Shown piece by piece: positions 1 through 9,112 of a stretch of DNA of 64,000 nucleotides. The number at the start of each line of letters is the position of its first letter. The first letter of the stretch is position 1. A program made the translations under genes and the position numbers. The DNA is taken from NCBI GenBank assembly GCA_943192975.1, contig CALPCJ010000003.1, positions 248,001 to 312,000 on the forward strand. Direction: 5' to 3'. Source of the stretch: Senimuribacter intestinalis. GTDB taxonomy: Bacteria > Bacillota > Clostridia > Peptostreptococcales > Anaerovoracaceae. Below the pieces are notes generated by a model. It had not been told where the DNA came from, made no database searches, and was given only the letters and a program-made list of their open reading frames with translations.

Positions 1-82
1 TATTTTACGCTAATCTCCTTTTAATTACAAGGGGTTTCGGCTATAATATATCGAAGAAACAAAAAAACAAGGAGGTATCCCG

Positions 83-1192
83 ATGGATCCAAGAGACAAA
101 AAATTGGCAGATTTGCTGATCAATTATTCCTGCGATATAAAACCGGACGAAAATATTTTAATCGACTATGAAGGCGCTGCTTGCAAGCCTTTGATCAAGG
201 AGCTGATTCGCAGCACCTACAAAGCCGGCGGCAGACCCTTTATCGCAATTATCGATAGCGAAATCAACCGTGAACTTCTGTTGGAATGCAGCGAAGAACA
301 GGTCAAATTTAAAAACGACTATCTGCTTCACCAGATGAAAGGCATGGACGCTTTTATCGCGGTGCGCGGCGGTGATAACGCCTCCGAAATGGCGGATGTA
401 CCTTCCGAAAAACTGAATCTGCACAGCAAACTTATGCAGCCTTTGCAGGACTACCGAGTCAACAAAACTAAATGGTGTATTCTCAGATATCCAAACGCCG
501 CGATGGCACAGCTTGCGGGCACCAGCCAGGAAGCTTTTTCGGAGTTTTTCTACAATGTCTGCACGCTGGACTATGCAAAGATGAGTAAAGCCATGAATCC
601 GCTGGTAGAACTGCTAAACAAAACCGACAAAGTCCACATCAAAGGACCTGATACAGATTTGGAATTTTCTATCAAGGGCATCGGCGCGGTCAAATGCGAC
701 GGCAAAGCCAATATTCCTGACGGCGAAGTCTATACTGCGCCTGTCAAGGACTCCATGAACGGCTATATCACTTACAATACCGTCAGTCAGGAGCAGGGCT
801 TTACCTTCGAAAATATTCATTTCGACATCGAAAAAGGTCGCATCGTCAATGCGTCCGCCAACAACACCGAGCGAATCAATCAGCTTTTGGACACCGATGA
901 AGGTGCAAGATATTTCGGAGAATTTGCCTTCGGTGTCAATCCTTACGTCCTGCATCCAATGAAGGATACCCTTTTCGATGAAAAAATCGCCGGCAGCTTC
1001 CACCTGACGCCGGGTATGTGCTACGAAGACGCTCCAAACGGCAACGACTCCTCCGTCCACTGGGATTTAGTCATGATTCAGCGTCCTGAATACGGCGGCG
1101 GCGAAATCTGGCTGGACGACGTCCTCGTGCGCAAAGACGGGCTCTTTGTTTTGCCGGAACTGAAAGGTCTCAACCCTGAAAACCTGAAATAG
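83..1192 (+). CDS. M29-family aminopeptidase (copy 1)
   Basis: This 369-residue protein is a cytosolic metallo-aminopeptidase of the M29 (AmpS/PepS/thermophilic aminopeptidase) family, which removes N-terminal residues from short peptides using a two-metal centre. The C-terminal half carries family hallmarks: NIPDGE near residue 212, LDTDEGARYFGE near 272, FHLTPG near 310 and the final HWDL...GGGEIWLDD block with metal-ligating His/Asp residues. An AAGGAGG ribosome site lies 7 bp before the ATG and a TATAAT -10 box sits at 42-47. A close paralog of identical length occupies 14131-15240. It fits the peptide-degrading context; the specific substrate is not visible. Confidence 0.9.
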   Translation: MDPRDKKLADLLINYSCDIKPDENILIDYEGAACKPLIKELIRSTYKAGGRPFIAIIDSEINRELLLECSEEQVKFKNDYLLHQMKGMDAFIAVRGGDNASEMADVPSEKLNLHSKLMQPLQDYRVNKTKWCILRYPNAAMAQLAGTSQEAFSEFFYNVCTLDYAKMSKAMNPLVELLNKTDKVHIKGPDTDLEFSIKGIGAVKCDGKANIPDGEVYTAPVKDSMNGYITYNTVSQEQGFTFENIHFDIEKGRIVNASANNTERINQLLDTDEGARYFGEFAFGVNPYVLHPMKDTLFDEKIAGSFHLTPGMCYEDAPNGNDSSVHWDLVMIQRPEYGGGEIWLDDVLVRKDGLFVLPELKGLNPENLK

Positions 1193-1212
1193 CCAAAGTT
1201 TTAAAAGCCGCA

Positions 1213-1259
1213 GGGCGCCTGCAAAGGCAAACCATTGCCGAAAAACAGACGCCCCGTAT
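1213..1259. terminator. Terminator between convergent genes
   Basis: GGGCGCCTG (1213-1221) can pair imperfectly with CAGACGCCC (1246-1254), and GGCAA/TTGCC forms an inner stem. The hairpin sits between the M29 gene and the convergent DUF2812 gene and is followed by a T-rich run, so it probably serves the plus strand and perhaps both. Confidence 0.4.
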
Positions 1260-1263
1260 TTTA

Positions 1264-2589
1264 TCATTTTACTGCCAGCAGCTTCTCGCGGATTATTTTT
1301 TTCTGACTGTCGCTGAGCGGTATATTCGTATTTATCCAAATCGCTCTGTCACCATATTGAAGAATCCACTTATTCTCTTTGCTGCCGCCTTCACCAACGG
1401 AAATATAAGTCTTTCCCCCATGAAATCCCTCATCTTCTATCTCGGAAAATTCCATGAATTCCCTCCGCGATTCTATCATCCACTGCGCAAGCTTCTTGGC
1501 ATTTCCAACATAGACTCTATATGAAAGAAAGTAATTTTCTTCATTGTTCGAAAAATCGTCGCATTCCATATACCGAATAAATGGTGTTCCACCTCTGTCG
1601 CAGTACCGGTCCGCATAGGCTGCCGTTTCGATGCCCAAATCTTCCATCGTAAGCGGCAATTCATCCAGGGAAACCATTTGGTAACTACCGTCAACCTGCA
1701 CATATTCGCCACTCTCTGCGGTTTCTATAATTACACCAGTCACTGCCGAAGTCAGCACCGCCAATCCAATTCCAATCAATAAATAAGTTCCGTAATTCCC
1801 CTTCCTCGCTTTGCCAAATCTAGCGCTAAAAAAAGGAAACAGTATGATAAATAGCAGAATCACCGCAAACAGCGCCAACGTTGTTATCATCTCCGTTCGC
1901 TTTCCGCTGAAATAGGCGTCCAAAAGCTGTGCGCCCCAAATGCCGCCGAAAATATACAGCAGTATAACCTTATCCAAGATTCGATTCAGCCGTTTCTTCC
2001 TATAATCCGGAGACTGACCGTCCGCGACAGCTTTTTTAGCCTTTAAATACCAATGCAGATAACTGCCTGCCAACAGCACAAGCACCAGCATAAGAAACGG
2101 CATACCGAATACAGCAAGAATTTCTCTGCTGCTCATTAAAGTACCATAATCAAAGTTCAATCTGAAATGCTTCATCCAAAGGCAAGAAAAAAATAAAGCG
2201 ATAACCGGAAGCCAGAGATTCATCTTCTTTGCTTTGCGGTGAACTGCCGCAAGCTTCAATGCCGGATCTGTATGAATAGGCGTTGCATCTAAATCATCAG
2301 TTTCAAAAATCTGAATCTTCCCATCGCTGAACATATGCCGCCAGCCAGCTGATTCACAGTACTCGATAAATCTTGCGTTGTCGTAGTCATTGTCATCGGA
2401 ATAAACCAGTTCTACACTGACTCTGACTTTCCGCAGCGCACTCCTGCGAAAGCCCAAACTTACGCCCGTCTTGCTAGTCAGCTGCCAGCCCTCAGCCGCT
2501 TTTTTCTCAAGAAATTCTGCCAGTGCGTCCAGTTCATTATATTCACAGGCAAAACGTACTGTCATGGTGTTCATGTCTTTCAGTTTCAT
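1264..2589 (-). CDS. DUF2812 membrane protein
   Basis: The N-terminal ~110 residues match the DUF2812 pattern (VRFACEYNELDALAEFLEKK, then a GW core), a soluble domain often encoded next to PadR regulators. It is followed by at least four hydrophobic segments around residues 130-300 and an extracytosolic C-terminal part. I chose the ATG at 2589 because GGAGGAG lies just upstream; the in-frame upstream extension overlaps the padR stop region and lacks its own site. It is 4 bp downstream of the padR gene and almost certainly co-transcribed. Function is unknown; padR-DUF2812 pairs are generally thought to respond to envelope or drug stress. Confidence 0.8.
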   Translation of the reverse strand: MKLKDMNTMTVRFACEYNELDALAEFLEKKAAEGWQLTSKTGVSLGFRRSALRKVRVSVELVYSDDNDYDNARFIEYCESAGWRHMFSDGKIQIFETDDLDATPIHTDPALKLAAVHRKAKKMNLWLPVIALFFSCLWMKHFRLNFDYGTLMSSREILAVFGMPFLMLVLVLLAGSYLHWYLKAKKAVADGQSPDYRKKRLNRILDKVILLYIFGGIWGAQLLDAYFSGKRTEMITTLALFAVILLFIILFPFFSARFGKARKGNYGTYLLIGIGLAVLTSAVTGVIIETAESGEYVQVDGSYQMVSLDELPLTMEDLGIETAAYADRYCDRGGTPFIRYMECDDFSNNEENYFLSYRVYVGNAKKLAQWMIESRREFMEFSEIEDEGFHGGKTYISVGEGGSKENKWILQYGDRAIWINTNIPLSDSQKKIIREKLLAVK

Positions 2590-2593
2590 CTTC

Positions 2594-2917
2594 TCACCTC
2601 TCCTCCTCGTAATACTTTTCAAAATCCGAAACCAGCAGCTGATGCCGCTGATGCTCCTGCAAGAGCCGCTTCTTTCCTTCCTCTGTCATACGATAGCTTC
2701 GCTTTCCCCCTGCCACTTTGCCTGTGGTCTCTTCAATCAGACCTTCTTTTTGAAAATCACCAAGAAGCGCGTACAATGTGCCCGGTCCCAGGCGAACGCG
2801 TCCGTCAGTCATCACTCTGACAGCCTCCATTACGTCAACGCCGCAAAGTTCCTGCTGGAGCGCAAGGAGTACATAATACATCTGTTCCGTTAAGGTTTTA
2901 AATTTTTCCCGCGGCAT
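2594..2917 (-). CDS. PadR-family transcriptional regulator
   Basis: This 107-residue protein has the PadR winged helix-turn-helix: LTEQMYYVLLAL, GPGTLYALLGDFQKEGLIEE as recognition helix and wing, and RSYRMTEEGKKRLLQEH leading into the C-terminal dimerisation helix. Small class II PadR proteins bind an AT-rich palindrome in their own promoter and repress a downstream membrane protein. A 14-bp-arm palindrome lies 34 bp upstream, consistent with autoregulation of the padR-DUF2812 operon. The inducing ligand is unknown. Confidence 0.9.
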   Translation of the reverse strand: MPREKFKTLTEQMYYVLLALQQELCGVDVMEAVRVMTDGRVRLGPGTLYALLGDFQKEGLIEETTGKVAGGKRSYRMTEEGKKRLLQEHQRHQLLVSDFEKYYEEER

Positions 2918-2950
2918 GATTTCATAATTCCTTTCTCAGTCCCATCTCAT

Positions 2951-2981
2951 CATATCGAATATCGTATCGATATTCGATATG
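2951..2981 (-). promoter_or_regulatory. Palindromic operator upstream of padR
   Basis: CATATCGAATATCG, a 3-bp spacer (TAT) and CGATATTCGATATG form a perfect 14-bp-arm inverted repeat. It resembles the ATATCGATAT-type operators of PadR proteins and lies in the promoter region of the padR gene. Confidence 0.75.
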
Positions 2982-3065
2982 ATTGTAGCTACAGTATACA
3001 CCAGCGATGAAAGTATGTCAACTGATATTGGCACCGTATCCTTAACCTAAAATAGAATTTCTTTT

Positions 3066-3262
3066 AAAAAATGTATAAGAAGATTCCATGCCGCATCTGT
3101 CAACTCGGTTTTCATCGCACTTTAGCAATAGTTTAGCTGCGGTTTCAACCAAATTCATTCTCAAAACTTGCATCTGGCGCAAGTTTCAAAGAAATTTTCC
3201 TAATGTCTTACATTCTACGCAAGGCAGCCCCCTTAGACGAGTTATCTTCTTATACATTTTTT
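3066..3262. repeat. MITE-like element with 19-bp inverted ends
   Basis: AAAAAATGTATAAGAAGAT at 3066-3084 is repeated perfectly as its reverse complement at 3244-3262, enclosing about 160 bp with no convincing coding sequence. The element sits inside the otherwise gene-free 2918-3400 interval. The size and inverted termini are those of a non-autonomous miniature transposable element, but no target-site duplication or second copy was confirmed. It could instead be a transcribed structured RNA. Confidence 0.45.
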
Positions 3263-3332
3263 TAGAAAAATCGAGGTTTAAGTTAAAAAAGCAGTGCATC
3301 ATCAAAGACAGGAAACCATAGAAAAAAACCTC

Positions 3333-3373
3333 AAAAAAGCCCATACGCCCCAAGGATTCCCCCGGAGCGCATG
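3333..3373 (-). terminator. Terminator of the M32 peptidase gene
   Basis: Reading the minus strand, CATGCGCTCC pairs with GGGGCGTATG (10 bp including two G-U pairs), then GGC and a run of six T. It lies 28 bp after the carboxypeptidase stop codon. Confidence 0.7.
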
Positions 3374-3400
3374 AACCAGTTATTTTACAGGACAACAATC

Positions 3401-4900
3401 CTATAACGCATATAAATTTTTAAACTTCTTTTCCAGATAATCTATATAATAAGCCGGATTAAATGGCTTTCCGCAGGTCATCTGAATCAGTTCATCCGCT
3501 GTGTACAGCATGCCGTGACGATAGATTTTTTCAGTCAGCCACTGACGCACCGGTACGAAGTCGCCTTTTTCGCAACAAGCATCCACATCGACAGCCTCAC
3601 GCAGCACCGCGTAAATCTGTGCGGAATAGGCTGTTCCCAAAGCGTAGCTCGGGAAGTATCCAAAGGCGCCGCCTGCCCAGTGGGCGTCCTGCAACACGCC
3701 GCGAGTATCATCCGGCACATCGATGCCAAGGTATTCCTTATATAAACGATTCCATTCTGCAGGCAGTTCGCTGACGGAAAGCGTGCCGTCGAACATCCGC
3801 TTTTCAATTTCATAACGCACCATAACGTGGAGCGCATAGGTCAGTTCATCTGCGTCAGTACGAATCAAAGATGGTTTTGCCACATTGACAACCCGATAAA
3901 ACGCTTCAGCTGTCACATCCTTCATCTGCGCAGGAAACAATTCCTTCACCTTTGGAAAAATCAACTGACAAAACGGCAAACTGCGCCCGATGTAGTTTTC
4001 CCAAAGGCGGGACTGCGACTCATGGATTGCCGTGGTAGCTCCTGCTCCCAGTACTGAAAACTGCAGTGCATCGTCTATCGACAATTCATACATACCATGA
4101 CCGCTTTCATGAATGACGCTGTACAAATTACTAGTCAAATCCTCTTCCAGATATTTGGTCGTAATACGCACATCATTCTTAGAAAACTCAATCGTAAAAG
4201 GATGTTCAGTCTCCCGCAGGATGCAGCGTTCTTTGTCAATTCCCATCACATCCATCACATATTCTGACAGTTCCTTCTGTGCTTCTAGATCAAAAGGTCC
4301 TGTCAGGAATGAGGTGTCCGGCTGCTGCACCGCGCCTACCGCCTGAATCAGCGGCACCAATTTTTCCCGCAGTGCGTCAAAGAAAGAATCCATCTGCGCC
4401 TTCGTCATGCCCTTTTCAAATTCGTTGAGCAGTGTATCATACACATCGCCGCCCGGATTGATGTATTCGGCGTAGCGTTTTTTCATTGCAATCAGCTTCT
4501 CAAGATGCGGCGCGAAAATCGAAAAGTCATTGTTCTTCTTCGCCACTTCCCAGTAGTGATTCGCTTTGGTCTGCGCTTCCTCCATGGCGACAACCTCTTC
4601 CTTTGGAACCTTCGCCATCTTCACCTGCTCCTCGTTAAGCTCCTCAACTTCACGGCGCGTCTGAAAATCCAGTTCCTGCCGCTGTCCATACAAATCCTCT
4701 AATAAAGTCTTAAACTCCGGATTCACAGTCAGACTGTAAATTTCCCCGCTGAGCACACCTGTCGTTGCACTCATAGACTCTGCCGCACCCGCCGGCATGG
4801 ATGTAGAAGCATCATAGAACAGAAGGCTGGCAGCATGATTGTATGCCTTCAGCTTTTTTTGATGTTCCTTCAAGGCTTTTACTTTATCATCTAAATTCAT
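3401..4900 (-). CDS. M32-family metallocarboxypeptidase (Taq type)
   Basis: This 499-residue cytosolic Zn/Co-dependent carboxypeptidase removes C-terminal residues from peptides. The zinc motif HESGH (in VIHESGHGMYE) and downstream ligand/catalytic segments HESQSRLWEN, IRTDADELTY and HVMVRYEIEK are intact, and the length is normal for M32. The ATG at 4900 follows GAGGAGG with good spacing; the longer in-frame reading would run into the repeat array. The 347 bp upstream are filled by that array and show no convincing promoter, so expression may come by read-through from the dpp operon or be controlled at the array. Confidence 0.93.
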   Translation of the reverse strand: MNLDDKVKALKEHQKKLKAYNHAASLLFYDASTSMPAGAAESMSATTGVLSGEIYSLTVNPEFKTLLEDLYGQRQELDFQTRREVEELNEEQVKMAKVPKEEVVAMEEAQTKANHYWEVAKKNNDFSIFAPHLEKLIAMKKRYAEYINPGGDVYDTLLNEFEKGMTKAQMDSFFDALREKLVPLIQAVGAVQQPDTSFLTGPFDLEAQKELSEYVMDVMGIDKERCILRETEHPFTIEFSKNDVRITTKYLEEDLTSNLYSVIHESGHGMYELSIDDALQFSVLGAGATTAIHESQSRLWENYIGRSLPFCQLIFPKVKELFPAQMKDVTAEAFYRVVNVAKPSLIRTDADELTYALHVMVRYEIEKRMFDGTLSVSELPAEWNRLYKEYLGIDVPDDTRGVLQDAHWAGGAFGYFPSYALGTAYSAQIYAVLREAVDVDACCEKGDFVPVRQWLTEKIYRHGMLYTADELIQMTCGKPFNPAYYIDYLEKKFKNLYAL

Positions 4901-4923
4901 TGCTGTTTCCTCCTCTTTCATCG

Positions 4924-5224
4924 GTTGTGTAAAACCCTTCTTTCTCTGGTTAATTGCACAACTCATCATCGACAAGGTTGTGTAGAATCCCTAGATTTAT
5001 CCCAATTTTACACAACTTGAACTACAACAGTTCTCTTTTCAAAGAAAAAGTTGTGCAATCTATAGAAAAAGAATATCCGTTGCACAACTATCTTCAGAAA
5101 TCTTTACTAACATTGGGCTTAATAACGTGGAAGTTGTGCAATTTCATATTTTTCCATTGGTTTTACACAACATAACCAACAAAGAGCTGTGCAAAACCAG
5201 AAATAATTCCAAATTCTGCACAAC
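4924..5224. repeat. Five-unit palindromic repeat array A
   Basis: Five 39-40 bp units, at 4924-4962, 4977-5016, 5050-5088, 5133-5171 and 5186-5224, each start with GTTGTGYAA (or a one-base variant) and end with the inverse TTGYACAAC, so the ten half-sites strictly alternate in orientation. Unit starts are 53, 73, 83 and 53 bp apart. Interiors and linkers are not conserved. The array fills the gap between the dppF-like gene and the M32 gene. Array B at 20589-20890 has the same design. I do not know a named family; candidates are an array of phased protein-binding sites, REP-like hairpins, or both. Confidence 0.8.
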
Positions 5225-5247
5225 CTTTGTCAAATACGGCAAGTACT

Positions 5248-6201
5248 TTACGCTTTACAGCATGCAACAAAATGTCCCGGCTCTCTTTCCTCAAACGGAA
5301 TATCAGCAGCGCGGCATTCATCACTTGCAAACGGGCATCTGTTCGCAAAACGACAGCCCGGTTTCGGATTAATCGGATTGGAAACTTCACCCTTGATAAC
5401 TTCGATTTTCTTCCCCTTCATCTCGATGCTAGGCACCGGAATCGCAGACAGCAACGCCTTTGTGTACGGATGAATCGGGTTTTTGAACAGTTCCTTAGAC
5501 GGAGCCAACTCCACGCACTGACCCAGATACATAACAGCAATCTGGTCGGAGATGTGACGTACAACAGAAAGGTCATGGGTAATGAACATATAGGTCAAGT
5601 TTCGTTCGTCCTGCAGATCCATCAAAAGGTTCAAAATCTGTGCCTGAATGGATACGTCCAACGCGGAAACCGGTTCATCACAGACGATAAACTTCGGATT
5701 TAGCGCTAGGGCTCTTGCCACACCGATTCTCTGGCGGCGACCGCCGTCCAGTTCATGCGGATATGCGCCGGAAAGACGTTCCGCAAGGCCTACGGTTTCC
5801 ATCAGCTCAGAAACCTTATCAAAAACTTCCGCTCTGCTTCCGCAGGCTTTGTTAATAATCAGTGGTTCTGCAATCAACTCCTGCACACTCATACGTGGAT
5901 TCAGACTAGAATACGGATCCTGGAAAATCATCTGCATATCCTGCCTGATTTTATGAATCTGTTTATGCTTATAATCCGTAATATCGTTTCCATCAAAGAT
6001 AATTTTACCGTCGGTCGGCGCATGGAGCTTCAGAACAGTTCTTCCCAGCGTGGACTTTCCGCATCCGGATTCGCCTACAACGCCCAAGGTTTCCCCTTCG
6101 TTGATAGACAGCGTAACGCCGTCCACCGCATGAAGCTGTACCCCTTTGGATATATCAAAATACTTCTTGAGGTTTTGTAATTCTATTAACGGTTTTCCCA
6201 C
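5248..6201 (-). CDS. dppF: Dipeptide/oligopeptide ABC transporter ATPase, DppF/OppF type
   Basis: This is one of two ATPases powering peptide import. Walker A GESGCGKST is near residue 43, followed by Q-loop region FQDPYSSLNP, signature LDGGRRQR (a variant of LSGGQ that is common in this subfamily), Walker B FIVCDEPVSALD, and the C-terminal peptide-transporter extension with cysteines (CRFANRCPFA, then C) typical of the Fe-S-binding OppF/DppF tail. Translation starts with GTG at 6201 behind AAGGAGG. It is last in the dppB-C-D-F operon, 2 bp from dppD. Confidence 0.92.
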   Translation of the reverse strand: MGKPLIELQNLKKYFDISKGVQLHAVDGVTLSINEGETLGVVGESGCGKSTLGRTVLKLHAPTDGKIIFDGNDITDYKHKQIHKIRQDMQMIFQDPYSSLNPRMSVQELIAEPLIINKACGSRAEVFDKVSELMETVGLAERLSGAYPHELDGGRRQRIGVARALALNPKFIVCDEPVSALDVSIQAQILNLLMDLQDERNLTYMFITHDLSVVRHISDQIAVMYLGQCVELAPSKELFKNPIHPYTKALLSAIPVPSIEMKGKKIEVIKGEVSNPINPKPGCRFANRCPFASDECRAADIPFEEREPGHFVACCKA

Positions 6202-6203
6202 GG

Positions 6204-7190
6204 TTATACCTCCTTCGCTAGGTTCTCAAAAAGATGGCATCTAATTTTGTGCGTGCCGGAAACAGCTTCTTCTGGATGAACTTCTCTGCACTGTTCCGTG
6301 CACTTTGGACATCTCGGTGAGAAATAGCAGCCGCTTGGCAAGTCGGTCGGATCAGTCATCATACCGTCGATTGGGTGCAGTCTTTCTTCGTCTCCTTCCA
6401 GGCTTGGAATTGATCCGAACAACCCTACCGTATACGGATGATGTGCGTCTCCTGTAAAAATGTCTTCCACTGTACCATACTCGATGATTTCACCAGCATA
6501 CATAACAGCCACCTTATCACAGGTCTGTGCGACAATCCCAAGGTCATGGGTGATCATTATCATCGCCGTATCCAGCTTTTCCTTCAGTTCCTGCATCATA
6601 GCCAGTACCTGCGCCTGAATGGTTACATCCAGGGCTGTAGTCGGCTCGTCTGCGATGAGCAGTCCCGGATTGCAGGCAAGGGCAATCGCGATGACAACAC
6701 GTTGTTTCATCCCACCGGAGAACTGGTGCGGATAATCTTTTTTTCTGGCAGCTGGAATGCCAACCAGCTCCAGTACTTCTTCCACTCGAGCATCAATCAC
6801 TTCCTTACTTCTGCCCTGATCATCATGGAGCTGCAGAGACTCTGCAATCTGATCCCCTACAGTCAAAACCGGATTCAGCGCCGTCATTGGATCCTGGAAA
6901 ATCATAGATACCTTCTCGCCGCGGATTTTCTGCATTTCCTTCTCGGAAAGTTCCAGTACGTTTCTACCCTCTAGTTCAATGCTGCCATTTGTAATCTGCG
7001 CCATACGCTCCGGCAGCAGGCGGAGAATGGAAAGTGCCGTCGTCGTTTTTCCTGCGCCGGTTTCTCCCACCAACCCCAGGGTTTCTCCTTTATCCAAATC
7101 AAAGGAGATGTTGTTGACTGCATAAACTGTTTCCAAATCCGTCTTATAGATCACTTCCAGGTCCTGCACCTGTAAGAATTTTTCTTTCAT
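6204..7190 (-). CDS. dppD: Dipeptide/oligopeptide ABC transporter ATPase, DppD/OppD type
   Basis: This is the second ATPase of the peptide importer. Walker A GETGAGKTT is near residue 42, signature LSGGMKQR, Walker B LLIADEPTTALD, H-loop THDLGIV, and a C-terminal oligopeptide extension with the CYFSPRCPKC cysteine cluster. It pairs with the neighbouring DppF ATPase beneath the DppB/DppC permeases. A good ribosome site (GAGGAATAAAAG) precedes the ATG. Confidence 0.93.
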   Translation of the reverse strand: MKEKFLQVQDLEVIYKTDLETVYAVNNISFDLDKGETLGLVGETGAGKTTTALSILRLLPERMAQITNGSIELEGRNVLELSEKEMQKIRGEKVSMIFQDPMTALNPVLTVGDQIAESLQLHDDQGRSKEVIDARVEEVLELVGIPAARKKDYPHQFSGGMKQRVVIAIALACNPGLLIADEPTTALDVTIQAQVLAMMQELKEKLDTAMIMITHDLGIVAQTCDKVAVMYAGEIIEYGTVEDIFTGDAHHPYTVGLFGSIPSLEGDEERLHPIDGMMTDPTDLPSGCYFSPRCPKCTEQCREVHPEEAVSGTHKIRCHLFENLAKEV

Positions 7191-7202
7191 CTTTTATTCC
7201 TC

Positions 7203-8069
7203 CTAGTCTTTCAGCTTTGGATCCAGCGCATCTCTCAGCCCGTCACCGGCAAGGTTAAAGCACAGTGCTGCCAGGACGATGAAGATACCCGGAATATACA
7301 AAAGATACGGCGCGTTAAACATATACTGTCTCGCATCAGAGAGCAGTGCCCCCCACTCTGGCGCAGGCGGCTGTACGCCCATGCCCAGGAAAGAAAGTCC
7401 GGAAGCGGATAAAATCATGCTGGAAACGTTCATGGTCGTCGTTACAATGATTGGTCCCAGCGCATTTGGAATCACATATTTTAAAATAATACGCAGGTCA
7501 GAACCGCCATAAGACCTTGCTGCTTCAATATAATCGTTGTCAATGACAGTCAGCACCACAGAACGCACCATACGTACCATGCTCGGCACACAGGATATGG
7601 TAATGGCAATGAGCAGATTTCTAAGATTCGCACCCAGCGCCGCTACAACAGCCAGCGACAGCAGAATCGGCGGAACCGTCATCACTACGTCCACAAGACG
7701 CATAATCACATTATCGACCGTTTTGCCGTAATAGCCTGCTACTGCACCAAGCAGTCCACCGATGAGCAGGGCAAAGATACTGGTAGAAATGCCGATGAGC
7801 AGAGAATATCTGGAACCGTGGACAATCCGAGCAAAGAGATCTCTACCAATTTCATCGGTGCCAAACCAGTGGTCGGCGCTTGGTCCCTGCAGTCTGTTTG
7901 CAGGATCCTGTGTGATTGCCTCCTGATACGGCACAATCAAATCTGCAAAGATCGCAATCAGCAGAATAAAAACCAGAAGTACAAGGCCCAGCATAGCAGT
8001 CTTACTTTTTTTGAATCTACGCCAGATTTCTTTCACCTGGCTGTTCTTTTTCGATGTTTTCTTGTTCAT
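7203..8069 (-). CDS. dppC: Peptide ABC transporter permease, DppC type
   Basis: This 288-residue inner-membrane permease has an N-terminal anchor helix, the LQGPSADHWFGTDEIGRDLFAR segment typical of DppC/OppC, and the EAA-loop region YIEAARSYGGSDLRIILKYV followed by GLGVQPP-like FLGMGVQPPAPEWG. Six hydrophobic segments are apparent. It forms the translocation channel with DppB and sits between dppB and dppD in the same operon. Confidence 0.92.
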   Translation of the reverse strand: MNKKTSKKNSQVKEIWRRFKKSKTAMLGLVLLVFILLIAIFADLIVPYQEAITQDPANRLQGPSADHWFGTDEIGRDLFARIVHGSRYSLLIGISTSIFALLIGGLLGAVAGYYGKTVDNVIMRLVDVVMTVPPILLSLAVVAALGANLRNLLIAITISCVPSMVRMVRSVVLTVIDNDYIEAARSYGGSDLRIILKYVIPNALGPIIVTTTMNVSSMILSASGLSFLGMGVQPPAPEWGALLSDARQYMFNAPYLLYIPGIFIVLAALCFNLAGDGLRDALDPKLKD

Positions 8070-8087
8070 ATGTAAGTTCCCTCCTGA

Positions 8088-9020
8088 TTAACTCTTATAC
8101 TTAGCCTTTAGCCTTGGATCTATATATGCGTAGAGCAAATCGACGATCAGCATAATCAGACAGAACAGAACTGCCAAAAACAGTGTCGCTGCCATGACAG
8201 TCGGCGTATCCTTTTGACGAATTGCCGTCACCATCAGCTGACCAACACCCGGTACACCAAATACGGTTTCGATGATGACTGCGCCGCCAAGGCTTGCACC
8301 AAAACCCATACCAATCGAGGTCAAAACCGGCAGCAATGCATTTTTTAGTGCATGACGGAAAATGACGATTTTAGACGGTGCCCCTTTGGATTTTGCCGTT
8401 CTGATATAATCCATGCGAATGGTTTCCAGCATGGTGGAACGCGTCAAACGAATATCCGCTGCGATGTTGGACAAACTCAGGGTAATCACCGGCAGAATAT
8501 AGCCCTGCCAGGAATCCAGTCCGTTGGATGGCAAAAGCCCCAGCTTTAAGGAAAAGATCAGCATCAGCATCAGCGCCAGCCAAAATCCCGGAACTGCGGA
8601 AAGCACCATGGAAGTCGTCGTCAGCACATTGTCCAGTACCGAATACTGCTTTACGGCAGAAATCACACCGAGGATAATGCCGATGACCGCGCCCAGAAGG
8701 CAGGACCACAAAGTGAGCCAGAAGGTCGCAGGGAATCTTGCCAGAATTTCATTGAACACCGGCATGCGAGTTCTGTAAGAAATGCCGAAATCAAACTCGG
8801 TAACAATATCCTTTATATAGTTAAAAAACTGTGTAAAGAATGGCTGATCTGCACCGAGGGCATGATTAAGCGCGTCAATGTCTGCCTGTTTGGCGGTCAT
8901 CCCCAGAATCAAAGATCCTGGATCGCCCGGCGTCAAATACATAATAGTAAACACCAGGAACGTGGCACCAAACAGAACGGGGATGGTGAGTAATAGCCTT
9001 TTGATTACGTACTTATACAT
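8088..9020 (-). CDS. dppB: Peptide ABC transporter permease, DppB type
   Basis: This 310-residue permease opens the dpp operon. It begins MYKYVIKRLLLTIPVLFGAT as in DppB/OppB, has the YRTRMPVFNEILARFPAT periplasmic segment and the EAA-loop YIRTAKSKGAPSKIVIFRHALKN. The ribosome site is CGGAGGAAACAGT. The cognate binding protein is not in this operon but in the divergent one (12504-14030). The promoter is at 9080-9108. Confidence 0.92.
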   Translation of the reverse strand: MYKYVIKRLLLTIPVLFGATFLVFTIMYLTPGDPGSLILGMTAKQADIDALNHALGADQPFFTQFFNYIKDIVTEFDFGISYRTRMPVFNEILARFPATFWLTLWSCLLGAVIGIILGVISAVKQYSVLDNVLTTTSMVLSAVPGFWLALMLMLIFSLKLGLLPSNGLDSWQGYILPVITLSLSNIAADIRLTRSTMLETIRMDYIRTAKSKGAPSKIVIFRHALKNALLPVLTSIGMGFGASLGGAVIIETVFGVPGVGQLMVTAIRQKDTPTVMAATLFLAVLFCLIMLIVDLLYAYIDPRLKAKYKS

Positions 9021-9079
9021 ACTGTTTCCTCCGTCTTTTTCATTTAGGTTTTGTATAATACCAATTTTCTTTTATCGAC

Positions 9080-9108
9080 ATTTTAACTCATTTTGTAAAA
9101 TTCGTCAA
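9080..9108 (-). promoter_or_regulatory. Promoter of the dppBCDF operon
   Basis: On the minus strand TTGACG (9103-9108), 17 bp, then TAAAAT (9080-9085) form a sigma-A-type promoter. A TTTGCAA palindrome borders the -35 box. Confidence 0.7.
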
Positions 9109-9112
9109 TAAA

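Noticed and set aside
3088..3321. 77-codon open frame in the gene-free gap
   Set aside because: No ribosome site or known pattern; it crosses the end of the MITE-like element.
4924..5224. CRISPR array
   Set aside because: Units are internally palindromic with variable interiors, half-sites alternate in orientation and spacings vary (53-83 bp); there are no identical direct repeats or cas genes.
5248..6201. LDGGRRQR signature as evidence of a defective ATPase
   Set aside because: This variant of LSGGQ is common in OppF/DppF-type ATPases and the other motifs are intact.
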